A stretch of DNA of 64,000 bases from Pseudozyma flocculosa PF-1 (GCF_000417875.1 NW_006920898.1:1-64000), one strand, 5' to 3'; shown: positions 31,420 to 42,852, counted from the first letter of the stretch. Numbers and translations: made by a program. The notes: a model not told the origin generated them from the letters alone.

Positions 31420-34400
31420 TTCGAGGGGCGCGGTTGTTGCCGCTCTGCTCCGCAAGCCGGGACGATAGGGTCACGGTGATGCTTCTTGATACGAGGACGA
31501 GTTGACTTGTCTTTGAACCACGTGCAGTGAGATCCGGGTCGAGAAAGGAAATATGGTAGTCGTGGTCGGGTTCGAGAAGATCAGGTCGAGCGAGAACGAT
31601 GCCAAAGAGGTCGAAAGAGACGACGAGGAGAGGTCCGTCGTGGTGGTGAAAGGGGACGCCGGGCCTTGGCCGCTAGTAGTATAGGCCCGACTCTGAGAGT
31701 CTGCGGGTAGGCGACGATGACGGCGAGGCCTGAGTCTTTGTGAGGCGCTGCTGCAGCGAGAGCCACGAGGGCGGCACAGTGGCCCAGCGTGAAGCGCAAA
31801 AGAGGTCGAATGAGGTGCAAGCCACCTGCGGTGCTACGCTAGCGCGCCTTATTCTTGTAGGGCAGCGCAGGGAGTCGTGCAGAAGATGTGGTACAGTTGC
31901 AGCAGGATTCCTGGGCCGGACGGGCGTGTCGGGTGGGTGGAGCGCGGTGCCGAAGGGCGGAAGCGAGACCCATATGTATATGGTGCGGTGATGCGATAGT
32001 CTCGAGGTGAGTAGTAGCGGCGGTGATGTGGGTCGTGGTGGTGGTGTCTGCCAAGCAAGCAAGGGGATGGTGAGCAGGCCGGGCGGAAGCGGGTGCCGGC
32101 AGCTGTCTGATCTAGAGAGGGAGGCAGGCAAGCAAGGGCCTGGTCGAGCGCGGCAGGGCAAGATGCCATGCACGACTACTACTGCGAGCGAGGCTTGGTG
32201 GGAGCGCTGGACAATCTGCAAGGGGGCAGGGTCCTCTCTCTCTGTGTGTGTGTGTGCCTCTGTCCGCCCGCCTGGTTGCCTGCCTGGCTGGCGTCCCACA
32301 ACCTGGGCGGCAGCCTTCCACCCTGGTGGGGAGCTGCTTGATCCTAGCCTAGCCGGCCTGCCTCCGAGGCCGCCTTGCGCACGCTTCCACCTAGCCTGGC
32401 CCTTCTCTGGCTTTGCAACTCAGCCCAAAAAGTGACACCTGAGTTCGGTTACTTTCCCGTCGGCCAAGTGCCCGCTCAGCTGATGGTCGAGCCGGCCCGG
32501 CCCCCCTTGCTTGCTTGACGAGCTGCAGCAGAACGACAAGCAAGCCCATCTCGCAGCCAGCCAGCCAGGCAGACGACTTCACATGAGGATAAGGCCGAAG
32601 AAAGGAGAGGCGGGGGGGGGGGGGGCCGGAGGCAGGTGGTCAACTTGATAACTACGTCCCTGCACGGAGATGCCGATGGCCCCGAAAAGGCAGGAGCCAA
32701 CGAGCAGAGCGGTACGGTCCGATGGCAAGCAAGACGTGGGGTGAGGACGTCAAGACGTGGGCGCGGGGCCCAGCAAACGTACGCAAGGGGGACCTTCGCA
32801 GCTGGCTTCTGGTGTGACGATGGGCATCGCTACAGCTACTCCTCGGCTCGCTCCATGATCGCCTCGAGACCACCCGCCGCTCCCTCCTTCCCCCGCCGTG
32901 TGTCACTACTCACCAGCCTCGCTAGCTGCCTGGCTACTCTCTGTGACGACCAGCAGCTTCGCACCGTCGCCGGTCGAAGTTAAGACGTGTAATTGAGGAT
33001 CGGAGATGGCGGAGAGGCAACTCAGCCTCACCCCGCCTCTGTCGACGTCCTGCAAGCACGCCCGCCGACCGACGGGCGCCAACACGCAGCAGAGTGCGCG
33101 GATCCCCTGCTACGGTAGCGCTCGAGCCACTTCGACAACATCCATCGATCGTATCGGCCGCGACACTGGCAAGGCTCGACCTGCAGCGCCACAGCCGTCG
33201 GTTCTGCGGTCTTGCCACGGCCGCCACCGAGGGAGGTTTCAAGACGCCGCGATCCGCAGTCGCCGCAAACCTGGCCTCTGGTTCCTTTGTCAGGAGGTAC
33301 GTAACGGATCGATCCATCTTCATGCCATGCCATGGGGGTCAACGTGGCTGTTGTCGGGGATGGTGCGTGGTTGCTCTGTCCTGGCCGCGGATAAAACTGT
33401 AGCGCGGACTGCCATGCGACGTCTCCTACCAGCGCCCGGTCCATCGGTCGCCAAACGAGGAGGAGGGACTATAGTCACTGGCCTTGCACCGCGCACCGCT
33501 TGTCGTCCATGCCATCGACCAAACGCCGGATACGGGCAGGGCGCGAAGCGGTGAGAGTAGTCCGTGTGGCGATGACAACGCAGCAGCTTGCTTGCTTTGG
33601 CTGCCAAACAGGCAAGGTCTTGGGACAAGCAGGCAGGTGCTGAGCGCAGACTGTCGGAGTCGCCAGCGGAGGAGAGAAGGCGGACGTCGAGATCGACGCG
33701 CCGGAGCGAAGCCAGCAAAAGGCGGCGAATGCGGCGACGAGCTTGGATCTGGCGGCTTTGCTTGGCTCTCTTTGTTGATGGCCGCCTGGCTGCCTTGTGC
33801 CGTGAGTCAACGCCATGTCGAGCTGCCAAGCATCAACGGGAAGCGCCCGACAGCGGATGGCCTCGTCGCCGTCGCTCCGCATCCGTCTCGGACCTCGGCG
33901 CAGTGTAACGGTGGCAAACGCGACCTCCCGTGGGCACGGTGTGGGTAGTTTGGAGTCGGCTGCGCACTACAGAGGGCATCGCTCTCGAAGTGGCGGGGAC
34001 GGGCGATGCCATGGTGTGAGACCGGGTTGCACTGCTCCGTTGTCGCGCCGGACGGGATGAAAACACACGACGCGGGAAGCTGCCTGCTGGCGGCTCAGCA
34101 GGCGCCATTGAGCGGTCGTCGTTGGACCGATACGAGCAAAGCAGGCAGACTCGGCCGTGCCTGGTCGGTTCACATCCGGATAGACGCCAACCGCCCGCGA
34201 GAGCTCCAGGTGCCAGAGGTGGTAGGTGGGAGCGGCGCTTCGGGTGGTGCCGACCAATGGCTCCGAGGTTGCGCCTCGGAAGTCGGGCTGGGGGCCGATG
34301 GCCAAGCTGCAGGCCGGCAGGCTGACCAGCCCAGGCTTGGATGGCCAGCGCTGCCTCCACATGGGGCTGGGGCTGGCTGACTGGCGTGGGTTGGCCTGGC

Positions 34401-34591
34401 TCCGCTCAGCGGCCCATCCATCGGTCCACGCCGAGCCCAGAAGGTCGGGGCACCACCATCCTCCCATCGACCGACCGACCGGCATGCCCTTGCGACTGCT
34501 CACAGCCGATCCCATCCTCCAGCTTCGCCCCGCTTTCCGACTCTGCTCTACACTGTACCCTCCCTCGGTCTGCTCCTCTTCACCACACACC
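31420..34591. other. Gene-poor region, 3.2 kb
   Basis: No gene can be supported. Open frames here lack conserved motifs, use TTG/GTG starts or cannot be linked by good splice sites. Visible elements are an A/T-rich CATATGTATATG at about 31971-31982, a TCTCTGTGTGTG stretch near 32234-32252, CCTG/GCCTG-rich DNA near 32270-32400 and a 14-base G run at 32612-32625. It separates the divergent RIC8 and glutathione transferase genes and is much larger than other gaps here. It may hide a non-coding RNA, a multi-exon gene or decayed sequence. Confidence 0.4.
32612..32625. repeat. Homopolymer G run (14 nt)
   Basis: Fourteen consecutive G residues are present. Such runs are prone to length error in sequencing, so the exact number is uncertain. 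Confidence 0.85.
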
Positions 34592-35697
34592 ATGTCGTCG
34601 CAGCCCAAGCAGCCCGGCGCAAAGGGCGCAAACTACCACAAGGTGCGTCACCCCCTCGCCCTTCTCGCCCTCGCCTCGGTTCAGGCCGGCACTTCCATGG
34701 CTCGATACCAGCTTCACATATGGCAGCACAACCTCTGACGCTCCCTCTCTCGCTCTACCCCCAGGAATGCACCGGCGAGGCACTCGAAACCGCAAAGGCC
34801 CACAGCCAGCCCAGCGAGCTGGTCCTCTTTGGAGCCTGCTTCTGCCCCTTTGTCCACCGCGTCTGGATCGCCCTCGAGGCTATGCACAGTGCGTCGATGC
34901 CAGCTCCTTGCCATCTTTACCTCGCTCTGCAAACGTGGCATTGCCTGATTCCGCTCGCGAGCCGCTCCCCTGGCCATTCCCCCAACAGTCCCGTACCAGT
35001 ACGTCGAGGTCGATCCCTACGCCAAACCAAAGGCGCTTCTCGACCTCAACCCCCGAGGCCTCGTGCCAGCGCTCAAGCTGGGTAAGAGCGAGGGAAAGGG
35101 GCTTGGAGAGTCGACAGTCATGTGAGTGGGCGTGCCCCTCTTCCTCTCGTCCTGTGCTGGCATCCTCTCTGACCACAGCAGATCTGCGTCACGGTCCCGA
35201 CTCATCCGTACAGCATGGAGTACCTCGAGGAGGCCTACAGCCTCTCCTCGACCAGCTCCGGCGACCACCCTTCCCTGCTCCCCCCACTCTCCGACGCCTA
35301 CTCCCGCGCCCTCGCCCGGCTGGCGGCAGACAAGCTCAACCGCAACCTGATCCCGGCCTTCTACCGGTACCTGCAAGCCCAGACGACGGAAAAGCAGATC
35401 GAGGGCGCAAAGGACTTCCTCTCGGCGCTCCATGACTTTATCGACTCGATGCACCCGCCCTCGTCTTCGTCGGCCGGTTTCTGGAACGGCTCGAAGCTGT
35501 CGTGGACCGACGTCATGGTCGCCCCCTGGCTCTTCCGGGCCACGAATGTGCTCCGCCACTTCCGCGGATTCGAGTGGGACAAGATGATCGAGGGCCAGGA
35601 GAGAAAGGACCGCTTCCGAGCCTGGACGCAGGCCGTCTTCGCCCACGAGGCATTCAGGAAAACGACGTCGTCAGAGGAACTCTACCTCGACAGCTAG
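34592..35697 (+). CDS. Glutathione S-transferase, omega-like
   Basis: Four exons (34592-34642, 34765-34888, 34989-35121, 35214-35697) encode 263 aa; introns are 92-122 nt with GTGCGT/GTGAGT donors. The N-terminal thioredoxin fold shows LVLFGACFCPFVHRVWIAL, where Cys44 in FCPF is the omega-class active cysteine. Next come IPYQYVEVDPY, LNPRGLVPALKL (cis-Pro) and GESTVIMEYLEEAY, the glutathione-binding segment. The helical C-terminal domain has LSWTDVMVAPWLFR. Omega-type enzymes act in thiol transfer and glutathione-conjugate reduction rather than classic conjugation. No targeting signal is visible, so it should be cytosolic. It lies tail to tail with a PDR drug-efflux pump, a pairing that fits detoxification but may be chance. 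Confidence 0.93.
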
Positions 35698-36172
35698 TGA
35701 GTGTGGTCGTCTGGCCGGCCTCGGCGTCATGCTGTCCCATCGACGTAGATGCTGACGCCCTGTTTCCACCCTGGTCGCCATCGCCGACGGTCAACAGCGT
35801 GAGGTACGCCGAAAACAGGCCCAACACGTCCCAAGTCGCCAACGCCATCAACTCGGGTCGTGAGTAGTGCACAGGGGCCGAGCTCGCTCTCGCCGTCGCG
35901 GTCCGGCCGGCCGTGCCTGCAAGAGATCTGACTGACTGACCATGTCCGCCATCCTCCTGCCTGTGTTCGGACCGACGGATCCTCAGGCGCTCTGCCCTGA
36001 TCCTCACGCCGGCACAGTATCGCAATGGCCTCGTGTCGATTAAAGAGAAGAGATGGCGAGATGATATGACAGAGTGCGGATCGTCCATGCATGTGCGTGT
36101 GCGTGTGCGTGCGGGTGCGTGTGCGGCGTGGGTGGTATGCAATGCTGGGGAGCCCGTTGGCGAGCGGGCGAG
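35698..36172. other. Convergent intergenic region between glutathione transferase and ABC transporter genes
   Basis: No gene is present. A GTGCGTGTGCGTG repeat lies at about 36090-36125. The stretch should contain both 3' ends. Confidence 0.5.
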
Positions 36173-39100
36173 CTACTTTTTGCTGAGGGGTCGGATGCGC
36201 ATCCACCACGTCAGGCCGGTCGCCAGGGCAATGTTGACGAGGATAAAGACGAGGAAGATGGCCCAGTCCCTCCAGCGGGTGTGGTACGAGTATCCGATCG
36301 AGTCGACGTACGTCTTGCCCGTCGAGTAAGGGCAGTAGGCGCACGTCGCCGCGCCCAAGCCCTGGCCCTCGGGCTGGGGCTGGTCGACGAGGTAGCCGGG
36401 AGCGAGGTTGAGGAACGCATCGGCGTACGACTGGCAGCTCGCCTCTGCCGGTGGCTTGGCGAAGTGTACCAGCTGCGAGGGTAGGCAGGTGATGGTGATG
36501 GGCGAGATGACCGACGAGACCATGCTGGCGTAGAGGTAGCGCAGCGGCGTGATCCACGTGACGGCGCGGAAGGGCTGGGGCATGGAGCCGAGCGGCGCAA
36601 TGACGCCCGACAGCGTGTTGATCAGGTTCCAGCAGAGCGAGAGGACAAATGACGCCGCGAACGGATCGCTCGACGCCGCGCCCAGCAGCACGCCCGACAC
36701 GGGCCCAAACACGCCGATGCCGATCCACACGAGGAAGAGCAGCCCCGCCGTATCGCCCACGGGGACGTTGTACGTCCACGTCGAGCAAAAGTAGAGGACC
36801 ACGGCGCCAAACACGGAAAAGGGAATCTCGACCCAGTGCGCGAACAGCGCCGCCGTCCACGAGTAGATGCCGTTGCGCTCGCGCGCCAGGTAGAGGTCCA
36901 TGTTCTTGAAGTAGGTCGTGGCAATGTCGAGCGTCATGGGCGCAATCGTCTGCACCAGGATCAAGAGGCACAGCGACAGCGCCTGCGGCGCGGCGGCCGT
37001 GTGCGGCAGGCGGTAGAAGAAAAACGAGGTGAAGAGGCCGAAAAAGACGTTGTTGACCAGCCGAGACGTCAGGTAGGAGCCGTCGCGGATCTGGGCGCGG
37101 AAGTAGCGGCGGCTCAGCTCGACAAACTGCGTCGTCCACGTCGAGGCGAACCGCGAGTCGGCCTCGCCGCCGCCGCCGCGCTGCTCCGAATCGGCCTCGC
37201 CGCCGGCGGCCTGCGACGACGAGTTGAGCTCGGCGATGCGGTCCTGCAGCCGCGCAGCCTCGGGCGACACCTTCCAGCGCTCGGCGTAATCGATCTTGGA
37301 CCCGCCGACGGGAGCGACGGTCTCGATGAAGAACTCGGCAGGGTTGGCGCCCGAGGGAGGGTAGACGCCCTGCTTGGCAAAGTAGTCGAGCACCGCCTGC
37401 GCGCCCTCGCCCGTCTCGCCGGCGTAGACCGTCTTGCCGCCGGGGGCGAGGAGAATGATCTCGTCAAACATGGAAAAGAGGTTCGACGACGGCTGGTGGA
37501 TCGTGGCCAGCACGCTGATCCCCTCGCTGCTGATCTTGCGCAGCAGCCGGACGATCTCAAAGGCGCCCTGGCTGTCGAGGCCAGAGGTGGGCTCGTCGAG
37601 GAAGAGGATCGAGTCCGGCTTGGCGGCGAGCTCGACGGCGATCGTGACGCGCTTGCGGTGCTCGATGCCCAGGCCGCCGATACCGGGCGCGCCGATGATG
37701 GCGTCGGCCAGCTCCTCGAGCTCGAGCAGGCGAAGCACCTCTTCGGCGTAGGCCAGCTTCTCGCTGCGCGGCACGTGGGCCGGCTGCCGCAGCAGCGCCG
37801 AGAACTGCAGGCACTCGCGCACCGTCGAGTAGGGTTCGTGGATGTCGCCCTGCATGACGAAGCCCGTGCGGCGGCCGAACGAGTTGAGCAGCGGTCGGCC
37901 GTCGAGCAGAAATGTGCCCTCGACAGTGCCGCTCGTCTTGCGCTGCGAGATCGTGTCCAGCAGCGTCGTCTTTCCGGCACCGCTCGCGCCCATGAGCGCC
38001 GACAGCTTGCCGGGCTGGACGTAGCCAGAGACATTGTCGAGCAGCTTGCGATCCTTGCCCACGACCTGGACGCTGTACGAGACGTTCTGGAACGTGAAGG
38101 GCTGTCCGGCCGAGGCGATCTTGGCCACGGCAGCCCTCTTGGCGGCATCGCGCTGCTTTTCGTCGCCCACGCCCCTGCTGCCGTCTACGGAGGCGGCCCG
38201 AGGCTGCGCCTTGGCGATGTCCTTTCCAGAGGCCTGGGCGGGCAGGTCGGCTGCGGCCGACTCTACGTCGGTCGCTTTGTCGCTGGCCTGGACCTGAACC
38301 CTCTTGAGGGCAGGAGAGCCCCGCTTGTAGATCTTGGTCGCCGCCGAGCCGCCGCCCTCGCGGATGGTGAGGTTGGATCCGAGGATGGTCATAAAGAAGA
38401 AGATGAAGTAGAACGCCCAGATGATGCCGACATTGCGCCAGATGTGACCCACGTCGAAGCCGTACTGCCTCTCGAGGTAGACGCGGCCGGGCACCGAGCT
38501 GGAGCCGACCTCTGCGCCGATGATCGAGCACGTCTGATACTGCGGATCGGTGTAGCCGGGCCCGCTGGGGACGAGGTCCGACTGCGAGCAGGTGAGGACG
38601 CGCGTCTTGAACTCGTTGCCAAGGAGCGCCTCGAGCGCCCACGACGTGACGCTGGTGCGCTGCATCCAGCGCGCCCAGCCGAGCATCGACGGCGCCGGCA
38701 GGCCGAAGCCGCTGACGGTCAGAGTGAAAGAGAGGGCGAGCGCGCTGTAGCGGATCGCCGTCGTCATGTTGGGCGACCAGGCAGCGATCATGCGGAACAT
38801 CATGGCGATGGCGAGGTAGAAGGAAGCGACGATGAAGAAGGTCGTGAAGAACTGCGATGCGGCGGCCGAGAGGCCGAGCATGAAGTAGTAGACCGAGCAG
38901 AAGACGATCGAGTAGATGGCGTAGAGCGGCAGGTCGACCGAGACCTGGCCGAGCAGCTGGGCGACGGGCGTGTAGAAGCCCGCCTTGCGGTGCTTGACCA
39001 GGACGCTGCGGGTGGCAAAGGCGTTGGGGACCTCGGAGAAGCCCATGATGGTGAGGTAGAGGAGGATGAAAAAGAGGCCTCCGGCGACGCGGAACGATCC

Positions 39101-40675
39101 CGCCGCCGAGGCCGGCGGCTTGTACAGCACGGCGCCCGTAAGGACGGCGTTGAGGACGATGGAGCCGGCCTGCGTGATGATGACCGACGACGAATTGATG
39201 GTGAGCTGCACCTGGCGCCGGATGCACGCGGCAGTCTGCTCAAAGATGTTGGAGACGTAGGGGCTCGCGACCGACGTCAGGCGGTGCTTGGCCGCCCGGA
39301 CGCTGCCATCGAGCAGCCGGGGCACCTCGCTCTTCTCGTTGCGTCGCCGGTAATCGTCGACCTCATCGACCACCTTCTGGAAGTAGACGCTCTTGCGGAA
39401 GGCCTCGGCCATCTCGGTGGCAGTGAGCGGCGCGGGCCCCACAAGATCCGGGCGGATGCGGCGCTCGGTGGCCGATGTGCAGCCGGTGAGGAAGTCTGGC
39501 GTCGTGGTGCGCGGGTCCTTGACGAACCACTGGGTGAAGAAGTGCTCAGCATCTGCGGCGCGGCCAGAGAAGGCCAGCTGGCCGTCGTAGAGGACGACGA
39601 CGCGATCAAAGCAGTCGTACATGGCCTGCGAGGCCTGGTAGATGGACACGACGTTGGCCATGCCAGTGATGCGGGAGAGCTGGCGGAGGATGCGGATGTA
39701 GTGGTAGGCCACGGCCGAGTCGAGGCCGCGCGTCGAGTTGTCCCAGCAGGCGATGGCCGGGTTGGTCGAGAGGACCTCGGTGAGCGAGACGCGCTTGCGT
39801 TCGCCTCCGCTGACGCCGCGGACGACCTCGTTGCCGACAAAGGTGCCGGCGGTGTGGGGCATGCCAAAGGCGTCGAGCAGCTTGCGGACCTGGTCGTTGG
39901 CATACTCCCGCCGGCTGCTGTTGGAGGTGTCGGCAAGGTTGGCGGGCGCCTTGAGCATGTTGGCCATGCCGAGCGTGTCGCGGACGCTGAGCTCGGGCAG
40001 GTGGATGTCCTCTTCGCCGTTGAAGACAATCTGGCCGGCGTATCGCTTGGCCGCCTCGTCGGGGCCGATGTTGGAGAAGCGGAGATCGCCGGCGAGGGGC
40101 TTGGCAAAGGCGGCGGTGTCGTTGGAGAGGGCCTTGAGCAAGGTGGAGCAGCCGGAGCCCGGCCGGCCCAGGACAAGCATCATCTCGCCGGCGTCGCAGA
40201 GGCCGTAGACGTCCTTGATGATCCATGAAGTGGGACCGCTGTGGATGTTCGCGAGCTTGCGGACCCAGCTGATGGCGTCCCACATGCGCACCAAGCTGAC
40301 GGGGAGGTCCTCGACCATGCGTGCCTGGCCGCCGAAGCCCTTGACGCCAAGGGCGTGGAAGGCGACTCCGACATGGCGCCAGCGAGGGTCCGAGGAGGTG
40401 GTGGGCAGGGGGATGTTGTCGGCGGCGAGGGGGAAGTCCTTGCTGTCGCGGCGCTCCTTGTCGTCGTCGTCGTCGTCGTCGAATTTGTGTTCCCTTTCCT
40501 TGTCGTCGGAGTGAAGGTTGTGCTGTGAGGATGAAGCCGACGAGGAGGACGAGGTCTGCGTCGGGCCGACGTGGTCAGGGTGCTCGGCGTGGTCGAGCTG
40601 GTGCTGCTGGTGGTGGCCGTCGCTGTCGAGGCTGGGCCGATCGGGCGTAGTGGCCCTGGTCGAGTCCTGGGGCAT
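36173..40675 (-). CDS. Full-size PDR-type ABC transporter (ABCG)
   Basis: This 1500-aa single-exon protein has the reverse-order PDR layout: NBD1, six-helix membrane domain, NBD2, six-helix domain. NBD1 carries the fungal-specific Walker A GRPGSGCST (about 168-182, Cys in place of Lys), signature VSGGERKRVSL and Walker B region CWDNSTRGLDSA. NBD2 has a canonical Walker A GASGAGKTTLLD (about 893-905), a degenerate signature LGIEHRKRVTI and Walker B ILFLDEPTSGLDSQ. This split of one canonical and one degenerate ATP site is normal for Pdr5/Cdr1 relatives. They export hydrophobic drugs, azoles or lipids across the plasma membrane. The N-terminus is His/Asp/Ser-rich. The ATG at 40675 follows a stop-free leader with no better start. 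Substrate cannot be predicted. Confidence 0.96.
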   Translation of the reverse strand: MPQDSTRATTPDRPSLDSDGHHQQHQLDHAEHPDHVGPTQTSSSSSASSSQHNLHSDDKEREHKFDDDDDDDKERRDSKDFPLAADNIPLPTTSSDPRWRHVGVAFHALGVKGFGGQARMVEDLPVSLVRMWDAISWVRKLANIHSGPTSWIIKDVYGLCDAGEMMLVLGRPGSGCSTLLKALSNDTAAFAKPLAGDLRFSNIGPDEAAKRYAGQIVFNGEEDIHLPELSVRDTLGMANMLKAPANLADTSNSSRREYANDQVRKLLDAFGMPHTAGTFVGNEVVRGVSGGERKRVSLTEVLSTNPAIACWDNSTRGLDSAVAYHYIRILRQLSRITGMANVVSIYQASQAMYDCFDRVVVLYDGQLAFSGRAADAEHFFTQWFVKDPRTTTPDFLTGCTSATERRIRPDLVGPAPLTATEMAEAFRKSVYFQKVVDEVDDYRRRNEKSEVPRLLDGSVRAAKHRLTSVASPYVSNIFEQTAACIRRQVQLTINSSSVIITQAGSIVLNAVLTGAVLYKPPASAAGSFRVAGGLFFILLYLTIMGFSEVPNAFATRSVLVKHRKAGFYTPVAQLLGQVSVDLPLYAIYSIVFCSVYYFMLGLSAAASQFFTTFFIVASFYLAIAMMFRMIAAWSPNMTTAIRYSALALSFTLTVSGFGLPAPSMLGWARWMQRTSVTSWALEALLGNEFKTRVLTCSQSDLVPSGPGYTDPQYQTCSIIGAEVGSSSVPGRVYLERQYGFDVGHIWRNVGIIWAFYFIFFFMTILGSNLTIREGGGSAATKIYKRGSPALKRVQVQASDKATDVESAAADLPAQASGKDIAKAQPRAASVDGSRGVGDEKQRDAAKRAAVAKIASAGQPFTFQNVSYSVQVVGKDRKLLDNVSGYVQPGKLSALMGASGAGKTTLLDTISQRKTSGTVEGTFLLDGRPLLNSFGRRTGFVMQGDIHEPYSTVRECLQFSALLRQPAHVPRSEKLAYAEEVLRLLELEELADAIIGAPGIGGLGIEHRKRVTIAVELAAKPDSILFLDEPTSGLDSQGAFEIVRLLRKISSEGISVLATIHQPSSNLFSMFDEIILLAPGGKTVYAGETGEGAQAVLDYFAKQGVYPPSGANPAEFFIETVAPVGGSKIDYAERWKVSPEAARLQDRIAELNSSSQAAGGEADSEQRGGGGEADSRFASTWTTQFVELSRRYFRAQIRDGSYLTSRLVNNVFFGLFTSFFFYRLPHTAAAPQALSLCLLILVQTIAPMTLDIATTYFKNMDLYLARERNGIYSWTAALFAHWVEIPFSVFGAVVLYFCSTWTYNVPVGDTAGLLFLVWIGIGVFGPVSGVLLGAASSDPFAASFVLSLCWNLINTLSGVIAPLGSMPQPFRAVTWITPLRYLYASMVSSVISPITITCLPSQLVHFAKPPAEASCQSYADAFLNLAPGYLVDQPQPEGQGLGAATCAYCPYSTGKTYVDSIGYSYHTRWRDWAIFLVFILVNIALATGLTWWMRIRPLSKK

Positions 40676-41687
40676 TGTTACTCTGACGGCCTCGGCGATG
40701 GCGGCAGGCAGGCGGGCAGGCGGGCAGAGAAGGGGGAGGCTTGGTGACAGGCGAAGACCCGACGAAGGGGGAGGGCGTGGCCCCTGCGTCGAAGGCGGCG
40801 ATCCTACAAACGGTCGGTGGCAAAGGGCGTCGAGCTGCCAGGGGCGTGGCGGCCAGCGACGGCAAAGAAGAGAAACGCAAAGGACCAGGAGCGCTGGTGG
40901 CGGGCAGCAGGGGCGAGAGAAGAAGAAGAGGGAGGAGGAGGGGAGGCCATGGCGACGACCTTGCTCCCAAGGGCCGACCTACATATACCGCCCCCGGAGC
41001 TAAGCAAAGCATGGCGAGGCAAGAGCGAAGGCGTCGGCGGAGGCGTCGGCGAAAGCCGAAGCAGGCCATCAAACAAGCCAGCCAGCACGCAAGCAAAGGC
41101 AGGCAAGGCATGAAGTAAGGTGGCCCGGGGCGAGACCGAGAATTTTTTGGTGGCCGTCCAAAACAGCGGCGCACCGGCGATTCTTCCGGCAGCGACCCTC
41201 GATGGGCGGCAGCGTCGGCAGCGGCGGCGGCGGCGGCTTCTTCTTCGCTGCCTGCCTGCCTGCCTGCCTGCTCTTCTCTCTCTGCTTTTCTGTTTGCTTC
41301 TTGGCAGCAACACGCGGCGCGCGGAGAAGGCCGCAACTTGAAACCACCGCGACCTTCCCGTGCCGATTTCCACGCATCAGGCCGGCTCCATCGGTCCTCG
41401 CGGCCGAAGCCCTGCATCGAGGTGCTGAGCACAAAGCAAGATGGCAGACGGAGTGACACGTCGAGCATCCCGGTTGCTCCAACGACTGCGGGGAAAAGTA
41501 CAGAAGGCAGGCATACTGGTACAGACAGACGGTACAGACCCGTGGTTGGGCGAGGCCAGCATGACACGGCAACGACCTAGAGGCCAGCATCGACCAGGGC
41601 GGGCAGCCAGACGCCGCCTGGGCTGGGTATAACGGTGGTGCGGCGCCCAAGCTGCGTGCGCCGGCAAGAGCGATGCGCTGTGCGACG
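40676..41687. other. Intergenic region between ABC transporter and HAP5 genes
   Basis: No gene is supported. A TATA-like GGTATATGTAGG (read on the - strand) lies at about 40978-40989, 300 bp upstream of the transporter start. A CTGC run lies near 41244-41270. The first 300 bp upstream of the transporter are purine-rich on the + strand, that is pyrimidine-rich on the coding strand. Confidence 0.45.
40980..40988 (-). promoter_or_regulatory. Candidate TATA box of the PDR transporter gene
   Basis: GGTATATGT on the - strand is an isolated A/T-rich element about 305 bp upstream of the ATG at 40675. It is a plausible core promoter for an inducible pump, on motif and position only. Confidence 0.35.
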
Positions 41688-42852
41688 TCAAAAGAACGAG
41701 TCGAGCCCGTGGACGTGGCCCTGGTTCTGGCCGTGGCCCCGCTGGTCGCCGTGCTGGCCATGGCTCGTCTGCGACGACAGCTCCGCAAACGAATGGGGCC
41801 ACGGCGCGTGGTGGTCTGCCGTCGCATCATTGAGCCACGAGGCCATGTCGGCTTCGCTCGCAGAGGCGTGCGGAATGTTGAGCGACCCCTGCGCGGCAGC
41901 GGGCGTTTCGAGTTCCAGGTAGGCTCCCGCCCCGGACTCGTCGGCCGCTTCGGCATCGTCGCGCGCCGCTATCCCGTCATCGTCGTCGTCGTCGTCGTTG
42001 TCGCCATCGTTGCCATAGCCAGCGTGCTCCGGCTGCTGATCAGCGGGCCGATTCCGTGCCGCCGCCTTGGCCCTCGCAGAGTTCTGCCCCTGCCCCGTCC
42101 TCTCCATCTTGGCCGCACCGCCGCCGGGCAAGCGGCTCGACGGGACGCTTTCGTGCCGGGGGACAATGTCGATCAGGAAGTCGAACAGGTCGGACCTCCC
42201 GATTGCGCCGGCGATGTCGGATCGCTGGATGGTCCTCCGCTTGTGCTCCTCGGCGATCAGGAAGGCTCTGCAGGTGAGGTCAGAGATGAAGACTGGCAGG
42301 AGAGGGGGTTGCAGAGTTATGCGGCGTCAGTCAAAAGGAGGCGACCGGAGAGCGACAGCCACTTCAGTTCCACAGGCAGAGCAAGACGGCTCAACCGCTC
42401 CACTCACTCTCGCAGGCTCGAGCAAAGAGAATGGGCGCCTCTGCCGAGATCATCTGTCAAGAGAGGAGATACACGGGGCGAGCGATGCGTCGTGGCAGCG
42501 AGCGTCAGCATCGACCGGGCCGTCTTCCGAGCCGCACGGTACAGGGCAGACTCACCTTTACCTCGTCGTCACTCTTCATGACCTTTTTGATGCGGGCGAG
42601 GGGCAGCTGACCGCCGGTGGGGGTACCGCTCTTGAAGTCGACGAGGCCGCCCTCGCCATCGCCGCCCTGTTCGACGAGGTCCATCTGGTACCTCCAAAAC
42701 GACTCCTGGAAGTCATCGAGGTCCTGAGAAGCGTGCACCAGGGGCCCGCCCGGTGTGATTGTGGTGGAGCGGCTGGACGAGGCGTGGGCAGATGACGAGG
42801 GGGACCCGTGGTTGGAGGCGAGCGACGAGGCGCGCGATCGCTTCTTTGACAT
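41688..42852 (-). CDS. HAP5: CCAAT-binding factor subunit HAP5 / NF-YC
   Basis: Three exons (42852-42556, 42453-42408, 42292-41688) encode 315 aa; introns are 102 and 115 nt and phases close. The histone-fold core is unmistakable: LPLARIKKVMKSDDEVK, then exon 2 MISAEAPILFARACE, then IFISDLTCRAFLIAEEHKRRTIQRSDIAGAI and DLFDFLIDIVP. Upstream is FQESFWRYQMDLVE, the short helix typical of NF-YC. HAP5 pairs with HAP3 and then HAP2 to bind CCAAT promoters in the nucleus and, in fungi, recruits HapX/Hap4-type partners for respiration and iron control. After the core there is an acidic run (DDDDDDD) and a Gln/His/Gly-rich tail, which may serve in activation. It is divergent from the SH3-protein gene. 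Confidence 0.96.

Noticed and set aside
28807..31455. Start of RIC8 at 31455
   Set aside because: The codon there is TTG. The first ATG in frame is at 31419.
31581..32299. Possible small hydrophobic protein on the - strand near 31600-31850
   Set aside because: No ATG start, no family match and composition like the surrounding non-coding DNA.
36836..40228. 1130-codon open frame on the + strand opposite the ABC transporter
   Set aside because: It mirrors the transporter's codons; high GC at third positions removes stops from the antisense frame. It has no domain and the - strand frame is a complete PDR protein.
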